A model generated the notes under the pieces. That model saw nothing but the letters and a program-made list of their open reading frames with translations. It did no database searches and was not told the origin of the DNA. A stretch of 64,000 nucleotides of DNA from CAJCIW01 sp963833965 (GTDB taxonomy: Bacteria; Chlamydiota; Chlamydiia; Chlamydiales; Rhabdochlamydiaceae). Of this stretch, positions 1 to 8,770 are shown one piece after another; within the stretch, counting starts at the first letter, position 1; each line of letters opens with the position of its first letter. Both the position numbers and the translations under genes were made by a program. The DNA lies in NCBI GenBank assembly GCA_963833965.1, contig CAWHZZ010000003.1:372001-436000 (forward strand), given 5' to 3'.

Positions 1-1841
1 GTCGAGTTGAACGCATCATGGCCTTGGATAAAACTGAGAAACTGAACGACCATGTCGATGTGCTGAAGCGTAAGTAGGGCCGCCGCAGTCCCGAGAATGC
101 TGCTTAAAATGCCCATCGCCATGCCGCAAGAACCGAAAATGGCGGCGATGCTGAAATGGCTCGCGCCCATCGCCCGCAGAATGCCGATCTCCCGTTTCTT
201 GTCATTGACGAGGAGAACGAGAAGCGAAATGATGTTGCAGCAGGCGACGATGAGGATGATCATTCCGATGATGGCGAAAAGCGACTTGTCGCTTTGGAAC
301 TGCTCGAGCAAGTCTTTAGCGAATTCATATTCTCTAAACGTCGTCACTTTCCAATAGGCATCGATGCCTAGCTCTTGGAGGGCGGAGAGAATTTCCCGTT
401 TGACCTCGCTCGCTTCGGCAAGGTCATTGAACCAGACGAGAACACCATTGGATTGCATTTTGTCGAGATTGAATGAGGTGCTCGTCGCATTGATCGCACG
501 CGTAATAGAAGGGGGAACCAAGACGCATTTATTTCCGACCGAGAGAATGCCCGGGTCGTAAAATCCCGACACAAAGATCGGCAGGCGGTGCTCCTGGACA
601 GCGCTGGATGTCGTGCTGGCATAGGAAAGATACCCCTTGTCGCCGATCATGACACCATTATCTAAAAAATTTTTGGCCAAAAGAACGCCGGTCTCTTTTT
701 CCACGTTGCTAAAGAGCAGTTGAGGCGGAAAATCGGCTTTGGCGATCTCCATTTCTTCGATCCCGATTTTTCCCTTTAAAGATACCCCTTGAAGGAATGC
801 GTGCACATCAAAGCGCAAAGGGGCAGTGGATGGCATCGACTCGACATCGAAAAACAACGGACCGTCGACTAAAATGGGGGTGTTGAGCGGAACTGTTTGG
901 CGCTGGCCCTTCGCGTCCTCCAACACAAACCCACTCTTCTCTTTGTGAATTTTTACATTTGAACGCGCCTTTCCTTTTTCAATGGGCAGATCGATTCGAG
1001 TGATATTTCCATCTCTGGTGTGAACAATTCCCTCAAACACAGCGCCCGAAGGGAACAATTCCGAAGGAAGTTGCCAGAAGGCATTCTTGGTCTTGAGCCG
1101 CTCAATTTTCACATTGTGCAAAAGCCCAGTAATCCGCTGACGCGAGGTTTCATGGGGAATCTTGCCGGCCAAAACAGGCGCGTCCTGACGGGATAAATCG
1201 GTGGCGTGGGAAGAGAGATAAAGCAGATGGTTAAGATCTTTTTCTGTCGGCGGGAGCAGCAGCGATGAAAGGGCTGGGCATTTGTCCGGGAAAGAGGCCA
1301 GGTAGGATGCCTGGGTCAAATAGCCTTGCGTTTCTTCTCCGGGCAGTCCATTGCCTGGACGGAGCAACTGCAATCGCATCAAGGCCCCGCTGAGTTCAAA
1401 ATCTTGGAAGACAAGGTCTGAGCGCTTCTGCTGAAGCTGCGACAAGGCGGCAAACAGTTCTTTTACAGGATCGTTATGCTCAGGTTTTGGGAAGCGGGTG
1501 GGGAGTTCACCGTCTTCGGAAGGCTGATAAGGGTCTGTTTTGGTCGCGATCGCCTTCTCGGCGATGTTCTTATGCGCGTAATGGGAGTCGGCGCTGACGC
1601 TATCGATCTGATAATAATAGGAAGAATAGTAGCGCTGGGTTGGAGTGATTCTTAAGGGAGCATTGAGAGTAGTCAGTTTTTGCAGCCACCCTCGCTCGAT
1701 CCCCTCCGTGACGGAGAGAAAGACCAAAACCAGCCAAACGACAAGCGAGATCACGAGGACGGACAGCAAAGCGATCAGCGAGACAGAAAGCTGCTTTTTC
1801 CGCGGAATAAGATATTTTAACGCGACGGAAAGCTCGAACAT
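1..1841 (-). CDS. ABC transporter permease, LolC/LolE family (partial)
   Basis: Inner-membrane permease of a lipoprotein-releasing (LolCDE-type) ABC exporter that moves lipoproteins from the inner membrane to the LolA carrier. Reading the minus strand from an ATG at 1841 gives one open frame to the window edge, so the C-terminus lies outside. Visible parts are an N-terminal membrane segment (about residues 18-45), a periplasmic domain of some 450 residues, and an FtsX-like membrane segment followed by NDKKREIGILRAMGAS, the coupling-helix region typical of the family. It starts 11 bp after the rpmG stop, so the two are probably co-transcribed; the same L33-LolE neighbourhood is known in Chlamydia. 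LolC versus LolE cannot be decided here. Confidence 0.85.
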   Translation of the reverse strand, partial: MFELSVALKYLIPRKKQLSVSLIALLSVLVISLVVWLVLVFLSVTEGIERGWLQKLTTLNAPLRITPTQRYYSSYYYQIDSVSADSHYAHKNIAEKAIATKTDPYQPSEDGELPTRFPKPEHNDPVKELFAALSQLQQKRSDLVFQDFELSGALMRLQLLRPGNGLPGEETQGYLTQASYLASFPDKCPALSSLLLPPTEKDLNHLLYLSSHATDLSRQDAPVLAGKIPHETSRQRITGLLHNVKIERLKTKNAFWQLPSELFPSGAVFEGIVHTRDGNITRIDLPIEKGKARSNVKIHKEKSGFVLEDAKGQRQTVPLNTPILVDGPLFFDVESMPSTAPLRFDVHAFLQGVSLKGKIGIEEMEIAKADFPPQLLFSNVEKETGVLLAKNFLDNGVMIGDKGYLSYASTTSSAVQEHRLPIFVSGFYDPGILSVGNKCVLVPPSITRAINATSTSFNLDKMQSNGVLVWFNDLAEASEVKREILSALQELGIDAYWKVTTFREYEFAKDLLEQFQSDKSLFAIIGMIILIVACCNIISLLVLLVNDKKREIGILRAMGASHFSIAAIFGSCGMAMGILSSILGTAAALLTLQHIDMVVQFLSFIQGHDAFNS

Positions 1842-1852
1842 AACTCACTGAG

Positions 1853-2008
1853 TTACTTAGCTTCTTTGAAAATCACGTGTTTTTTGAGCTTTTTGTCGTA
1901 TTTTTTCAATTCGATCCTGCCAGTCACGGTGCGTTTATTTTTAGTTGTCCAGTAGCACTCTGAACTTTCGGTGCTTTTCAGTTTAATTTTTTCGCGGGCG
2001 CTGGCCAT
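1853..2008 (-). CDS. rpmG: 50S ribosomal protein L33
   Basis: A 51-residue protein starting MASAREKIKLKSTESSECYW and ending in KKHVIFKEAK. Length, basic composition and the pattern CYWTTKNKR...LKKYDKKLKKHV are those of bacterial L33, a large-subunit protein near the E site. Only one cysteine remains, so this is the zinc-free (C-minus) type. The gene is read from ATG at 2008 and stops just before the LolC/E-like permease, which implies an operon. Confidence 0.93.
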   Translation of the reverse strand: MASAREKIKLKSTESSECYWTTKNKRTVTGRIELKKYDKKLKKHVIFKEAK

Positions 2009-2170
2009 GATGGTACCTCGTTATTAATTGATGCCATTCATACTAAAGGGTATCCCATTAACGGACAAGGGGAAAGATAAATTTAAAAATTATTTTACAA
2101 ATTAATCGGAATGTAATTAGATGTAATTATAGTTACTTGCAGTTAATTGCATCACATTGTGCGCGTGGAC

Positions 2171-2578
2171 ATGAAAAAGGCATTAATCACTTCTTTCCTA
2201 ATTCCAGTTTTAGCCCATGCCTACCCCATTTACGAGGACGATGCGCCTTTGCAAAATTTCCCTGCTGAGGAGCGGATTAAGGAAGAGAAGCGGGAAAGCC
2301 CGTTGAAAAAACAGAGGGAAAGCAGAGAAGCTAAGCTGGCTTTAGATTCTTTCAAGGCAAAACATGAACCCCATAAGCGTACCATTGCCAAGGAATCCTC
2401 TTCCCCTTCTAAGCTTCGCCACCGCCAAAACCCCAACCGCCCACGGGTGACTCATCGCGACGAAAAAAAACAGGATGAGAAGCAAGCCGACGACGAGAGT
2501 TTATCTGTCTTTCAGGAGAATGAAGGGAAAGAAGTATCCGAAATCACTGAGCAAGAATCAGTTAAGTCCACAGAGTAA
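2171..2578 (+). CDS. Small exported highly charged protein, unknown
   Basis: I do not recognise this protein. The frame is open from an ATG at 2147, but the second ATG at 2171 gives a clear signal peptide (MKKALITSFLIPVLAHAYP), so I prefer it. The mature part of about 115 residues is almost entirely Lys, Arg, Glu, Asp, Gln and Ser, without cysteines or hydrophobic stretches, and is probably disordered. The acidic C-terminus follows a basic centre. It stands alone between divergent rpmG and an orphan gene, with AT-rich DNA on both sides. A periplasmic or secreted polyelectrolyte is all that can be inferred. Confidence 0.55.
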   Translation: MKKALITSFLIPVLAHAYPIYEDDAPLQNFPAEERIKEEKRESPLKKQRESREAKLALDSFKAKHEPHKRTIAKESSSPSKLRHRQNPNRPRVTHRDEKKQDEKQADDESLSVFQENEGKEVSEITEQESVKSTE

Positions 2579-2731
2579 TCAGCATTTTTCTTTCGTTTCT
2601 TAATAACATAAATCATTGAATATCAAAGAAATAAGATCAATTTTAAAATTATAAAAATTTGTTTACATTTTGGCGATTTAGTAATAAAATATATAATATA
2701 AGTAATAATATGTATAATCAAGGTGTAAATC

Positions 2732-4276
2732 ATGTCTTTGAACGTTAGTTCTACGGCTTCCAATTCCTCCACTTCTTTGACTACCTCTACTTCAGGGGCC
2801 AGTCCTGTAACGGCCGATAACACGGAGTCCCGTTTCTCCTGCCTTCACGATGTCATCGGCAAATGCCTATCTTCATTGGACACAATTAACCCGAATGAAT
2901 TTGAAAATCCGAACGAATTGGAAATGACAAAAAAATCAGTTTGTGAAAATTTTACGCTTTTATATCTCAATACAATCGAATCTATTTGCAATGATTTTAA
3001 ACGCGAAGTCAATTCAGGTGAAGAACTGAATAGTTTAGCGCGCGATGGGTATTCAAATTCGATCAATAAAGTTACAGAGAAGCGAGTGGCTCTGGAACAA
3101 GATTTTGAAGAACTGGAAGAAGTTTTTAACGAAGACTTAGAAAAAATTCAAACTGTTTTCACCAAAGAAGCTGCAGAAAGTTTTAAAAACCGAATTTCTA
3201 CTGAAATTCGTTCCGCTCTACAAGAATTGGAAACAGGTTACCGTGAAAAAATCGATAATTTAGTCGAAAAAGCATTGAGGGTTTTTTATATCAGCACATT
3301 GGATTCCTATCCAAAGCTTCACTCTGATTTCAAGGGGTTTTCAAACACGGCAATTGCCCAGCATTATAGTCAAGACATTGTCTTCTTTTTAGATGAGAAT
3401 AATAAACTTAATAACGATTATAAAGAAGTGCTTCTCGACTGCTCTTCAAAGCTCCAAGAGGCCTATTCTTTCGAAACAATGAGAAAACGCTGTTATAAGA
3501 AGCAGGATAAAGATTCCCTAGCTGACCATGCAAAAACCATGGAATTTAAAATCAAGAGTCTGCAGGTTGGCGAATCCTGTTTATTTCTAGGAGGGACAGG
3601 ATCGCATGCCGTGATTTATGAGGTGATACGAAAATCCGCAAATTGCTGTGAATTTACGATCATCAATACTGGTGATGATGAAGATGGAGCTAAAAATCGA
3701 AAACCAAATCATTACTCTCGTATTTTCATGGATGCTGATCAATACTGCCATAAGAGCTATCTTGTGTCTCCCGCTGTTTTGAACTCCGAATTTTTACTGA
3801 AGTTGATCGATCCAATGGATCAATTTGTCGCCATGGGAGACGTGGTCGGAGAAATCGATAAACATCTGAAGGCAAACCGGGCGCAATTTCAATTGGGCAG
3901 GCTTCACCGATTCCAGGAAAGAGGGAGCTGTGCAGCAAAATCCCCGGCGTCTTGGTTCAAAGGCGAGTTGATCAGAAAATTTGGCGTCGAAAAAGGAAAG
4001 GCGCTTTACTTACAATTCAAACATTTCAGAGCGGAAAAGAATTACAAGGCCATTTTAAAGTTGGAAAATGAAGTGCCTAGAGACCATTTTCGAAATGCTT
4101 ACAGTGAACGCGTTTACAAAGAGGGAAAAAATCGCTACGAGCCAAGAGAAGTGATTAAAAAAATGCCTGCAACAGAGTCAAAACTGAAAAAGTGTTTGAC
4201 AGAGTTGCACACCACTGCGGCTCAAGTGATCCATACTTGGGGTGAAAAAGCCCAAAAGGCAAAAGCGAATTTATAA
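2732..4276 (+). CDS. Orphan 514-residue protein, possible effector
   Basis: Function not recognised. The first 35 residues are Ser/Thr-rich, a composition often seen at the start of chlamydial type III secreted proteins (inference only). Residues about 100-190 are strongly charged and helical, likely coiled coil. The middle holds a globular section with GGTGSHAVIYEVIRK and CEFTIINTGDD (about residues 288-320); a His after Gly-Ser and a Cys further on could suggest a papain-like hydrolase fold, but no catalytic set can be assigned. The C-terminus is Lys-rich. No signal peptide or membrane segment. Its last 6 bp overlap the convergent tsaD gene. AT-rich upstream DNA (2579-2731) fits an isolated promoter. 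Confidence 0.7.
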   Translation: MSLNVSSTASNSSTSLTTSTSGASPVTADNTESRFSCLHDVIGKCLSSLDTINPNEFENPNELEMTKKSVCENFTLLYLNTIESICNDFKREVNSGEELNSLARDGYSNSINKVTEKRVALEQDFEELEEVFNEDLEKIQTVFTKEAAESFKNRISTEIRSALQELETGYREKIDNLVEKALRVFYISTLDSYPKLHSDFKGFSNTAIAQHYSQDIVFFLDENNKLNNDYKEVLLDCSSKLQEAYSFETMRKRCYKKQDKDSLADHAKTMEFKIKSLQVGESCLFLGGTGSHAVIYEVIRKSANCCEFTIINTGDDEDGAKNRKPNHYSRIFMDADQYCHKSYLVSPAVLNSEFLLKLIDPMDQFVAMGDVVGEIDKHLKANRAQFQLGRLHRFQERGSCAAKSPASWFKGELIRKFGVEKGKALYLQFKHFRAEKNYKAILKLENEVPRDHFRNAYSERVYKEGKNRYEPREVIKKMPATESKLKKCLTELHTTAAQVIHTWGEKAQKAKANL

Positions 4277-5263
4277 TGGAATTCTAGTCAGGGGCGCGAG
4301 GTCCATCGCGTCCCCTTCTCGCTTCCTTTCAAATTGATGAAAACCTAGCCCGGCGATCATTGCCGCATTGTCCAGGGTCAGTTGCCCTGCAGGGTAGTAG
4401 ACCGGCACGGGGCAGCCAAGTTCTTTAAAAAGAGTCCTTAGCCGTTGATTATTGCTCACCCCGCCGCCGCAATAAATCGCTTGGCAATCATAAACTTTTG
4501 AAGCCTCAATCGCTTTTATAACCACGTCTCTCAATGCCGTTTCTTGAAATGAGGCAGCGACATCTGCCTTGTCCTGTTCAGAAATGACCATCCCTTTAAG
4601 GGTATACATGACGTTTGTCTTTAGGCCAGAGAATGAAAAGTCCCAAGGGTTGGTCTTGATCTTTCCTGGGCGGAATGGAAAACGGGCGCGATCACCCATT
4701 TTCGCCAACGCCTCGATCTTCGGCCCTCCCGGATAGGCCAGGCCGAGCAATGTCCCCACTTTATCAAACGCCTCTCCGACGGCGTCGTCCCGCGTCGTGC
4801 CTATCATTTGGTAGGCACCAATCCCTTCGATTTTAACGAGGAATGTGTGCCCGCCTGAGACAACGACGCCCAAAGCCGGAAAGATCGGATGCTCAAGCGG
4901 CATCATGGCCGCGTACAGATGCGCTTCGACGTGGTTGACACCCACGAAGGGGATGTTCCAAGCGTAGGACAGCGCTTTGGCGGCATTCAATCCAATCAAG
5001 AGGGCACCGATCAAACCGGGTCCTTTTGCGGCGGCGATGAGCTCAATTTGAGAGGGGGTGATACTTGCAGTTCTCAACGCTTCTTGGATCACGGGGATGA
5101 GCACGTCCAGGTGCCTTCTGCAGGCTAGCTCCGGGAACACGCCGCCGTAAAGCTGGTGGAGGTCCGTCTGCGAACTGATCACATTGGAAAGGACTTCCCG
5201 GCCATCGCGGACAATGGCGCACGCCGTTTCGTCACATGTGCTTTCGATCCCTAAAACATACAT
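4271..5263 (-). CDS. tsaD: tRNA N6-adenosine threonylcarbamoyltransferase TsaD
   Basis: Transfers the threonylcarbamoyl group from TC-AMP to A37 of ANN-decoding tRNAs (t6A), acting with TsaB/TsaE in bacteria. At 330 residues it is full length. The N-terminus MYVLGIESTCDETACAIV is the ASKHA ATP-binding start, the metal-binding HVEAH is at 111-115, and GPGLIGALLIG, VSGGHT and GGGVSNNQRLR follow in the expected order. The partner enzyme that makes TC-AMP (TsaC/Sua5) lies at 35007-35957 in this window. The gene ends 6 bp inside the convergent upstream ORF. Confidence 0.97.
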   Translation of the reverse strand: MYVLGIESTCDETACAIVRDGREVLSNVISSQTDLHQLYGGVFPELACRRHLDVLIPVIQEALRTASITPSQIELIAAAKGPGLIGALLIGLNAAKALSYAWNIPFVGVNHVEAHLYAAMMPLEHPIFPALGVVVSGGHTFLVKIEGIGAYQMIGTTRDDAVGEAFDKVGTLLGLAYPGGPKIEALAKMGDRARFPFRPGKIKTNPWDFSFSGLKTNVMYTLKGMVISEQDKADVAASFQETALRDVVIKAIEASKVYDCQAIYCGGGVSNNQRLRTLFKELGCPVPVYYPAGQLTLDNAAMIAGLGFHQFERKREGDAMDLAPLTRIPL

Positions 5264-5329
5264 GGCGGCAATTATCCCATCTCTGCACTTTTTTAGAAAC
5301 TTTGAATCATGGTATATAAAATTTTTAAT

Positions 5330-6238
5330 ATGAGTCTTTACTTTTGGATCGGCTTTAACGTCCTCATCGCCCTATTGCTTACGCTGGATTTAGGCCTATT
5401 TATTAAAAAAAGGGGCGTTTCCTCTCTCAGGCATGCCTGGGGCCACACGGCTTTCTGGGTGGCCCTTGCACTTATATTCAATTTATTTGTTTACATTTTC
5501 TTAGGGCCTGAAAAAGCGTTACAGTTTTTTACGGGATATCTCATCGAAAAATCGCTGAGCGTGGACAATCTTTTCATCTTTTTAACGATCTTCGTTCACT
5601 TTCGTGTCACAGAGGAGCTGCAACACAAGGTGCTATTTTGGGGCATTCTCGGCGCGCTGGTTTTCCGGCTCTGCCTAATTTTGACGGGCATTGCCTTGAT
5701 CGATCGTTTCCATTGGATCTTTCACCTGCTCGGCGCATTTTTGATGTTCACCGGTATTCAGTTCGCCCTGCAAAAGCAGAAAGGAATGGACCCTGCTGAT
5801 TCGTGGAGTTATCGATTCTTTAAATGGGCGCTGCCCTTTGAGCCCAGAAAAGGAAAAGGCGATTTTTTTGTAAAATCGAATGGGAAATGGAAGGTTACTT
5901 CTTTGTTCATCGTTCTTCTTCTCATTGAAACGTCGGACATCATCTTTTCTCTGGACTCGATTCCCGCGATCTTTGCCATCACGACGGACCCCTTCATCGT
6001 TTACACCTCGAATGCGTTTGCGGTTTTGGGATTAAGGTCACTTTATTTCATTTTAGCGGCGAGCTTGAACAAACTGAAGCATTACAAATTGGGGCTAGGG
6101 GCGATTTTAGTCTTTGTGGGCTTCAAGATGTTTTTGACCGATATCTATGCGATCTCTTTGCCCGTCTCACTTGCCATCATTGTGGTGATTTTAGTCGCGA
6201 CCACGGCTTTTTCTTTAAAAGCGCGGTCGAAAAGCTAA
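5330..6238 (+). CDS. TerC-family integral membrane protein
   Basis: Polytopic membrane protein of the TerC/Alx family, implicated in metal (manganese) export or tellurite resistance in other bacteria. About nine hydrophobic segments are visible. The two family signatures are present: KSLSVDNLFIF in the first half and ETSDIIFSLDSIPAIFAIT in the second, whose acidic residues sit inside membrane segments and are thought to bind the ion. An upstream in-frame ATG at 5309 overlaps a TATATAAAA stretch that looks like promoter, so I take the ATG at 5330, which starts MSLYFWIGFNVLIALLL. About 302 residues, normal for the family. Confidence 0.9.
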   Translation: MSLYFWIGFNVLIALLLTLDLGLFIKKRGVSSLRHAWGHTAFWVALALIFNLFVYIFLGPEKALQFFTGYLIEKSLSVDNLFIFLTIFVHFRVTEELQHKVLFWGILGALVFRLCLILTGIALIDRFHWIFHLLGAFLMFTGIQFALQKQKGMDPADSWSYRFFKWALPFEPRKGKGDFFVKSNGKWKVTSLFIVLLLIETSDIIFSLDSIPAIFAITTDPFIVYTSNAFAVLGLRSLYFILAASLNKLKHYKLGLGAILVFVGFKMFLTDIYAISLPVSLAIIVVILVATTAFSLKARSKS

Positions 6239-6308
6239 AGAATTTCTTGGCAACAAAAACTTTAATTGGATTACTCTCCAAGAAAAAAATTTTCTCGGAC
6301 GGTCATCT

Positions 6309-7727
6309 ATGTCTCGCTTCCTCAACCGCATTACAACTCTGCTGCTGCTTCCTCTATTCTTGCTCTATCAATTTCAACTGCCGGCGACCACAGCTCCGCC
6401 GCAATCACAAACGCACGTTCGCTCCATCAAAAACTTCACCTATGACGATGTCTTGGATCTTCTCGCTGAACTAGAAGAGGGAGATTTAGAGGCGCGCTGT
6501 TCGGAGCAAGACCTCATCAGAATAAAACGCTTCGTTGCCGTTTTAGCCAAGAAAGGGACTTTTTCGAATCAATGGTATGAAAGTCAGGTCCTTGAGCAGG
6601 ACATTCGTGAATTGTTGTCGGACGAAGAGGAGCCATATTTTTTTATTTCTTCGGAGCAAAACGACTTCCTGTTCATGCCGGCGATTTCTTACGGCCAAGA
6701 AGACATCTACCTAGTTAAGACCTGGTGGCACAAGAAGTGGGATAAAGTTAAACATTTCTGCAAGAAACATAAAAAAGAGCTAATTATTGGCGCGGCGATC
6801 GCTGTGGCAACTGTGGTTGTCGTCGCAACTTGTGGAGTAGGCTCAGGTGCAGCAGCCGGTGCTGTAGGTGCGGCAGCGGCAGCCTCGGATTCCGACAAAA
6901 CAAAAAAAGAGGACTCTGATAAGTCAGTTGAGGCAACAGCGGCAATACCCGATCCGCAAATTGTAAGAGCGGTAGAAGAAAAGGTCGAAGAGGCAAAGGA
7001 AAAACTCGCTGTCGACCTACAAGCTTCCATGCCAGTAATAGACGATGTGGTCGCTATGGCAGAACTGGCAAGAGATCTTGGCTCAATTATTGCGCATGAG
7101 GTATTTGATGGGGTTGCGCAGCTAGTAGCCCCGCTTCCAGGATTACTTCAAAAGGTAGTTGATATTCTGCCGCCAGGCGATCTCCCGCTTCATCCAAAAG
7201 AGAATTTTGAAAGTGATGTCGCAACGGCGCATCAACTTATAGACAAAGTTTTTGATACGAATCTAGCCTATCGATATGAAGAGGGGCACAATACTTTTGC
7301 CCAAGAGAACTGCTCCTATGGTACAATTCCGGTTCCACTTCCAATCATTGGCAGATTGTTTCCAACACTAGTAAGCAGAATTTGTGGCTGGAAAGTGGGG
7401 GAATCTATCAATAACCGCACATTATATGGAACCACGCCGTCTTGGAATACAGTTAGGGCGAGGTATTGGAAGAATGAAGCGGAGTCATTTAAGGCAAATC
7501 CGGCAAATCCAAAATATTCCGATCCAATCAAATACACACCCGAGAATATTAAACGTATGGAGCAGGGTTTGGCGCCACAAAGAAAAAACATGGAAACGGG
7601 CCAGATTGAGAGCGTAGAATTGCACCATACCCCTATTCCGCAAAGAGAAGGTGGTTTATTCGATTTCCAGGAGCTTTGGCCTGAAGAGCATTCGTTTCTT
7701 GATTCACAAAGAAAAATAGGCAAATAA
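6309..7727 (+). CDS. Polymorphic toxin with C-terminal HNH-type nuclease domain
   Basis: A 472-residue multidomain protein. Residues 1-28 look like a signal peptide or N-terminal anchor. Residues about 155-190 form a Gly/Ala/Val-rich membrane-compatible stretch after a Lys/His-rich patch. The last 99 residues (374-472) carry WNTVRARYWKNEA, then GLAPQR, ESVELHH (His 439-440) and WPEEH (His 461), the ordered elements of HNH/Endo VII toxin tips of the 'ELHH/WHH' kind in polymorphic toxins. Two bases after its stop begins a 160-residue gene, the usual place for an immunity gene. The tail is predicted to cut DNA or RNA in a competitor or host; how it leaves the cell is not shown. Family assignment is by motif recognition only. 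Confidence 0.75.
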   Translation: MSRFLNRITTLLLLPLFLLYQFQLPATTAPPQSQTHVRSIKNFTYDDVLDLLAELEEGDLEARCSEQDLIRIKRFVAVLAKKGTFSNQWYESQVLEQDIRELLSDEEEPYFFISSEQNDFLFMPAISYGQEDIYLVKTWWHKKWDKVKHFCKKHKKELIIGAAIAVATVVVVATCGVGSGAAAGAVGAAAAASDSDKTKKEDSDKSVEATAAIPDPQIVRAVEEKVEEAKEKLAVDLQASMPVIDDVVAMAELARDLGSIIAHEVFDGVAQLVAPLPGLLQKVVDILPPGDLPLHPKENFESDVATAHQLIDKVFDTNLAYRYEEGHNTFAQENCSYGTIPVPLPIIGRLFPTLVSRICGWKVGESINNRTLYGTTPSWNTVRARYWKNEAESFKANPANPKYSDPIKYTPENIKRMEQGLAPQRKNMETGQIESVELHHTPIPQREGGLFDFQELWPEEHSFLDSQRKIGK

Positions 7728-7729
7728 TC

Positions 7730-8212
7730 ATGGATTTTGATGAACTGTTTGCAACAAAGATCGGTTCACAAGCTGTAGAATATAATGGCAAAAAATTAAT
7801 AAGGCTTGATCATATTCCATTTGAAGATGGAGATCGTTTTAAATTTACATTTGAGTCAAAAAACAGCAACTGGCGACAGGGTGTCCTATTAAGTGTTTTT
7901 GGTTATTTCGAATATAATGGAGAAAAATGGCCAGACAGAATCTTATTTTGGGAAGATAACTCTCCAAGGGAAATAGTTGTCACGATTTATAAAGAAAGAA
8001 AAAAACGAAAACAGCCAAAGAGACTTCCTGTAAAAGGACTCTTAGGAATAAAAAATGTCTGGGATTGTGGAGGCGGTAGAATCGATTCTTGGTTCGGAGG
8101 TCATGCAATGATCGTAGAAGAAATCGAAAATGGTAAGCGTTACAAGTGCAACGATGGCCATCCCGACGAAAATTTCGACGATATCATTTTCACGGTTGAA
8201 AGAATTAGCTAA
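7730..8212 (+). CDS. Putative immunity protein to the upstream nuclease toxin
   Basis: A 160-residue soluble protein starting MDFDELFATKIGSQAVEYNG. It begins 2 bp after the toxin stop, so the two should be translated from one mRNA. The sequence is rich in aromatic and acidic residues (FEDGDRFKFTFESKNSNW, FWEDNSP, ENFDDIIFTVERIS), with a basic loop KERKKRKQPKRL. I do not recognise an immunity family; the role is inferred from position and from the second copy directly downstream, since duplicated immunity genes are common at polymorphic toxin loci. Confidence 0.65.
   Translation: MDFDELFATKIGSQAVEYNGKKLIRLDHIPFEDGDRFKFTFESKNSNWRQGVLLSVFGYFEYNGEKWPDRILFWEDNSPREIVVTIYKERKKRKQPKRLPVKGLLGIKNVWDCGGGRIDSWFGGHAMIVEEIENGKRYKCNDGHPDENFDDIIFTVERIS
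7815..8170 (+). repeat. Direct repeat, copy 1 (immunity gene core)
   Basis: This stretch is repeated at 8348-8703 (offset 533 bp). By eye I count about five substitutions over roughly 350 bp, one of which makes the premature stop in the second copy. Identity drops abruptly on both sides, within the coding sequences, which is the pattern left by gene conversion rather than by simple divergence. Confidence 0.85.
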
Positions 8213-8262
8213 GTTCGATCAATCGCATTACTAAATCCACGTAGAAAACTCGGAAACTGAGC

Positions 8263-8748
8263 ATGCCATCATTTGATGAACTTTTTATGACCGTTAAAGA
8301 AAGACCGATATACTACAATGGACAACCAATTATTCGTTTTGATGATGTTCCATTTGAAGATGGAGATCGTTTTAAATTTACATTTGAGTCAAAAAACAGC
8401 AACTGGCGACAGGGTGTCCTATTAAGTGTTTTTGGTTATTTCGAATATAATGGATAAAAATGGCCAGACAGAATCTTATTTTGGGAAGATAACTCTCCAA
8501 GGGAAACAGTTGTCACGATTTATAAAGAAAGAAAAAAACGAAAACAGCCAAAGAGACTTCCTGCAAAAGGACTCTTAGGAATAAAAAATGTCTGGGATTG
8601 TGGAGGCGGTAGAATCGATTCTTGGTTCGGAGGTCATGCAATGATCGTGGAAGAAATCGAAAATGGTAAGCGCTACAAGTGCAACGATGGCCATCCCGAC
8701 GATGCAGATTTCGACAACATCGTTTTCACGGTGCAAAGGATCAGCTAA
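8263..8748 (+). pseudogene. Second immunity gene copy, nonsense-interrupted
   Basis: A near-copy of the gene at 7730-8212, starting MPSFDELFMTVKERPIYYNG. Codon 65 (8455-8457) is TAA where the first copy has GAA; after it the frame continues without a further stop to 8748, giving 161 sense-aligned residues. The first 28 codons and the last few differ strongly from copy one, while about 350 bp in between are almost identical. This suggests an old duplication whose centre was recently homogenised. As it stands it would give a 64-residue N-terminal fragment, unless the stop is read through or is a sequencing error. Confidence 0.75.
8348..8703 (+). repeat. Direct repeat, copy 2
   Basis: Partner of 7815-8170. 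The differing bases include the G-to-T change at 8455 that turns GAA into TAA, plus silent or conservative changes near 8505, 8563, 8650 and 8673. It lies entirely inside the broken second immunity gene. Confidence 0.85.
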
Positions 8749-8770
8749 ACTTCACAGACCGCTTCAATCA

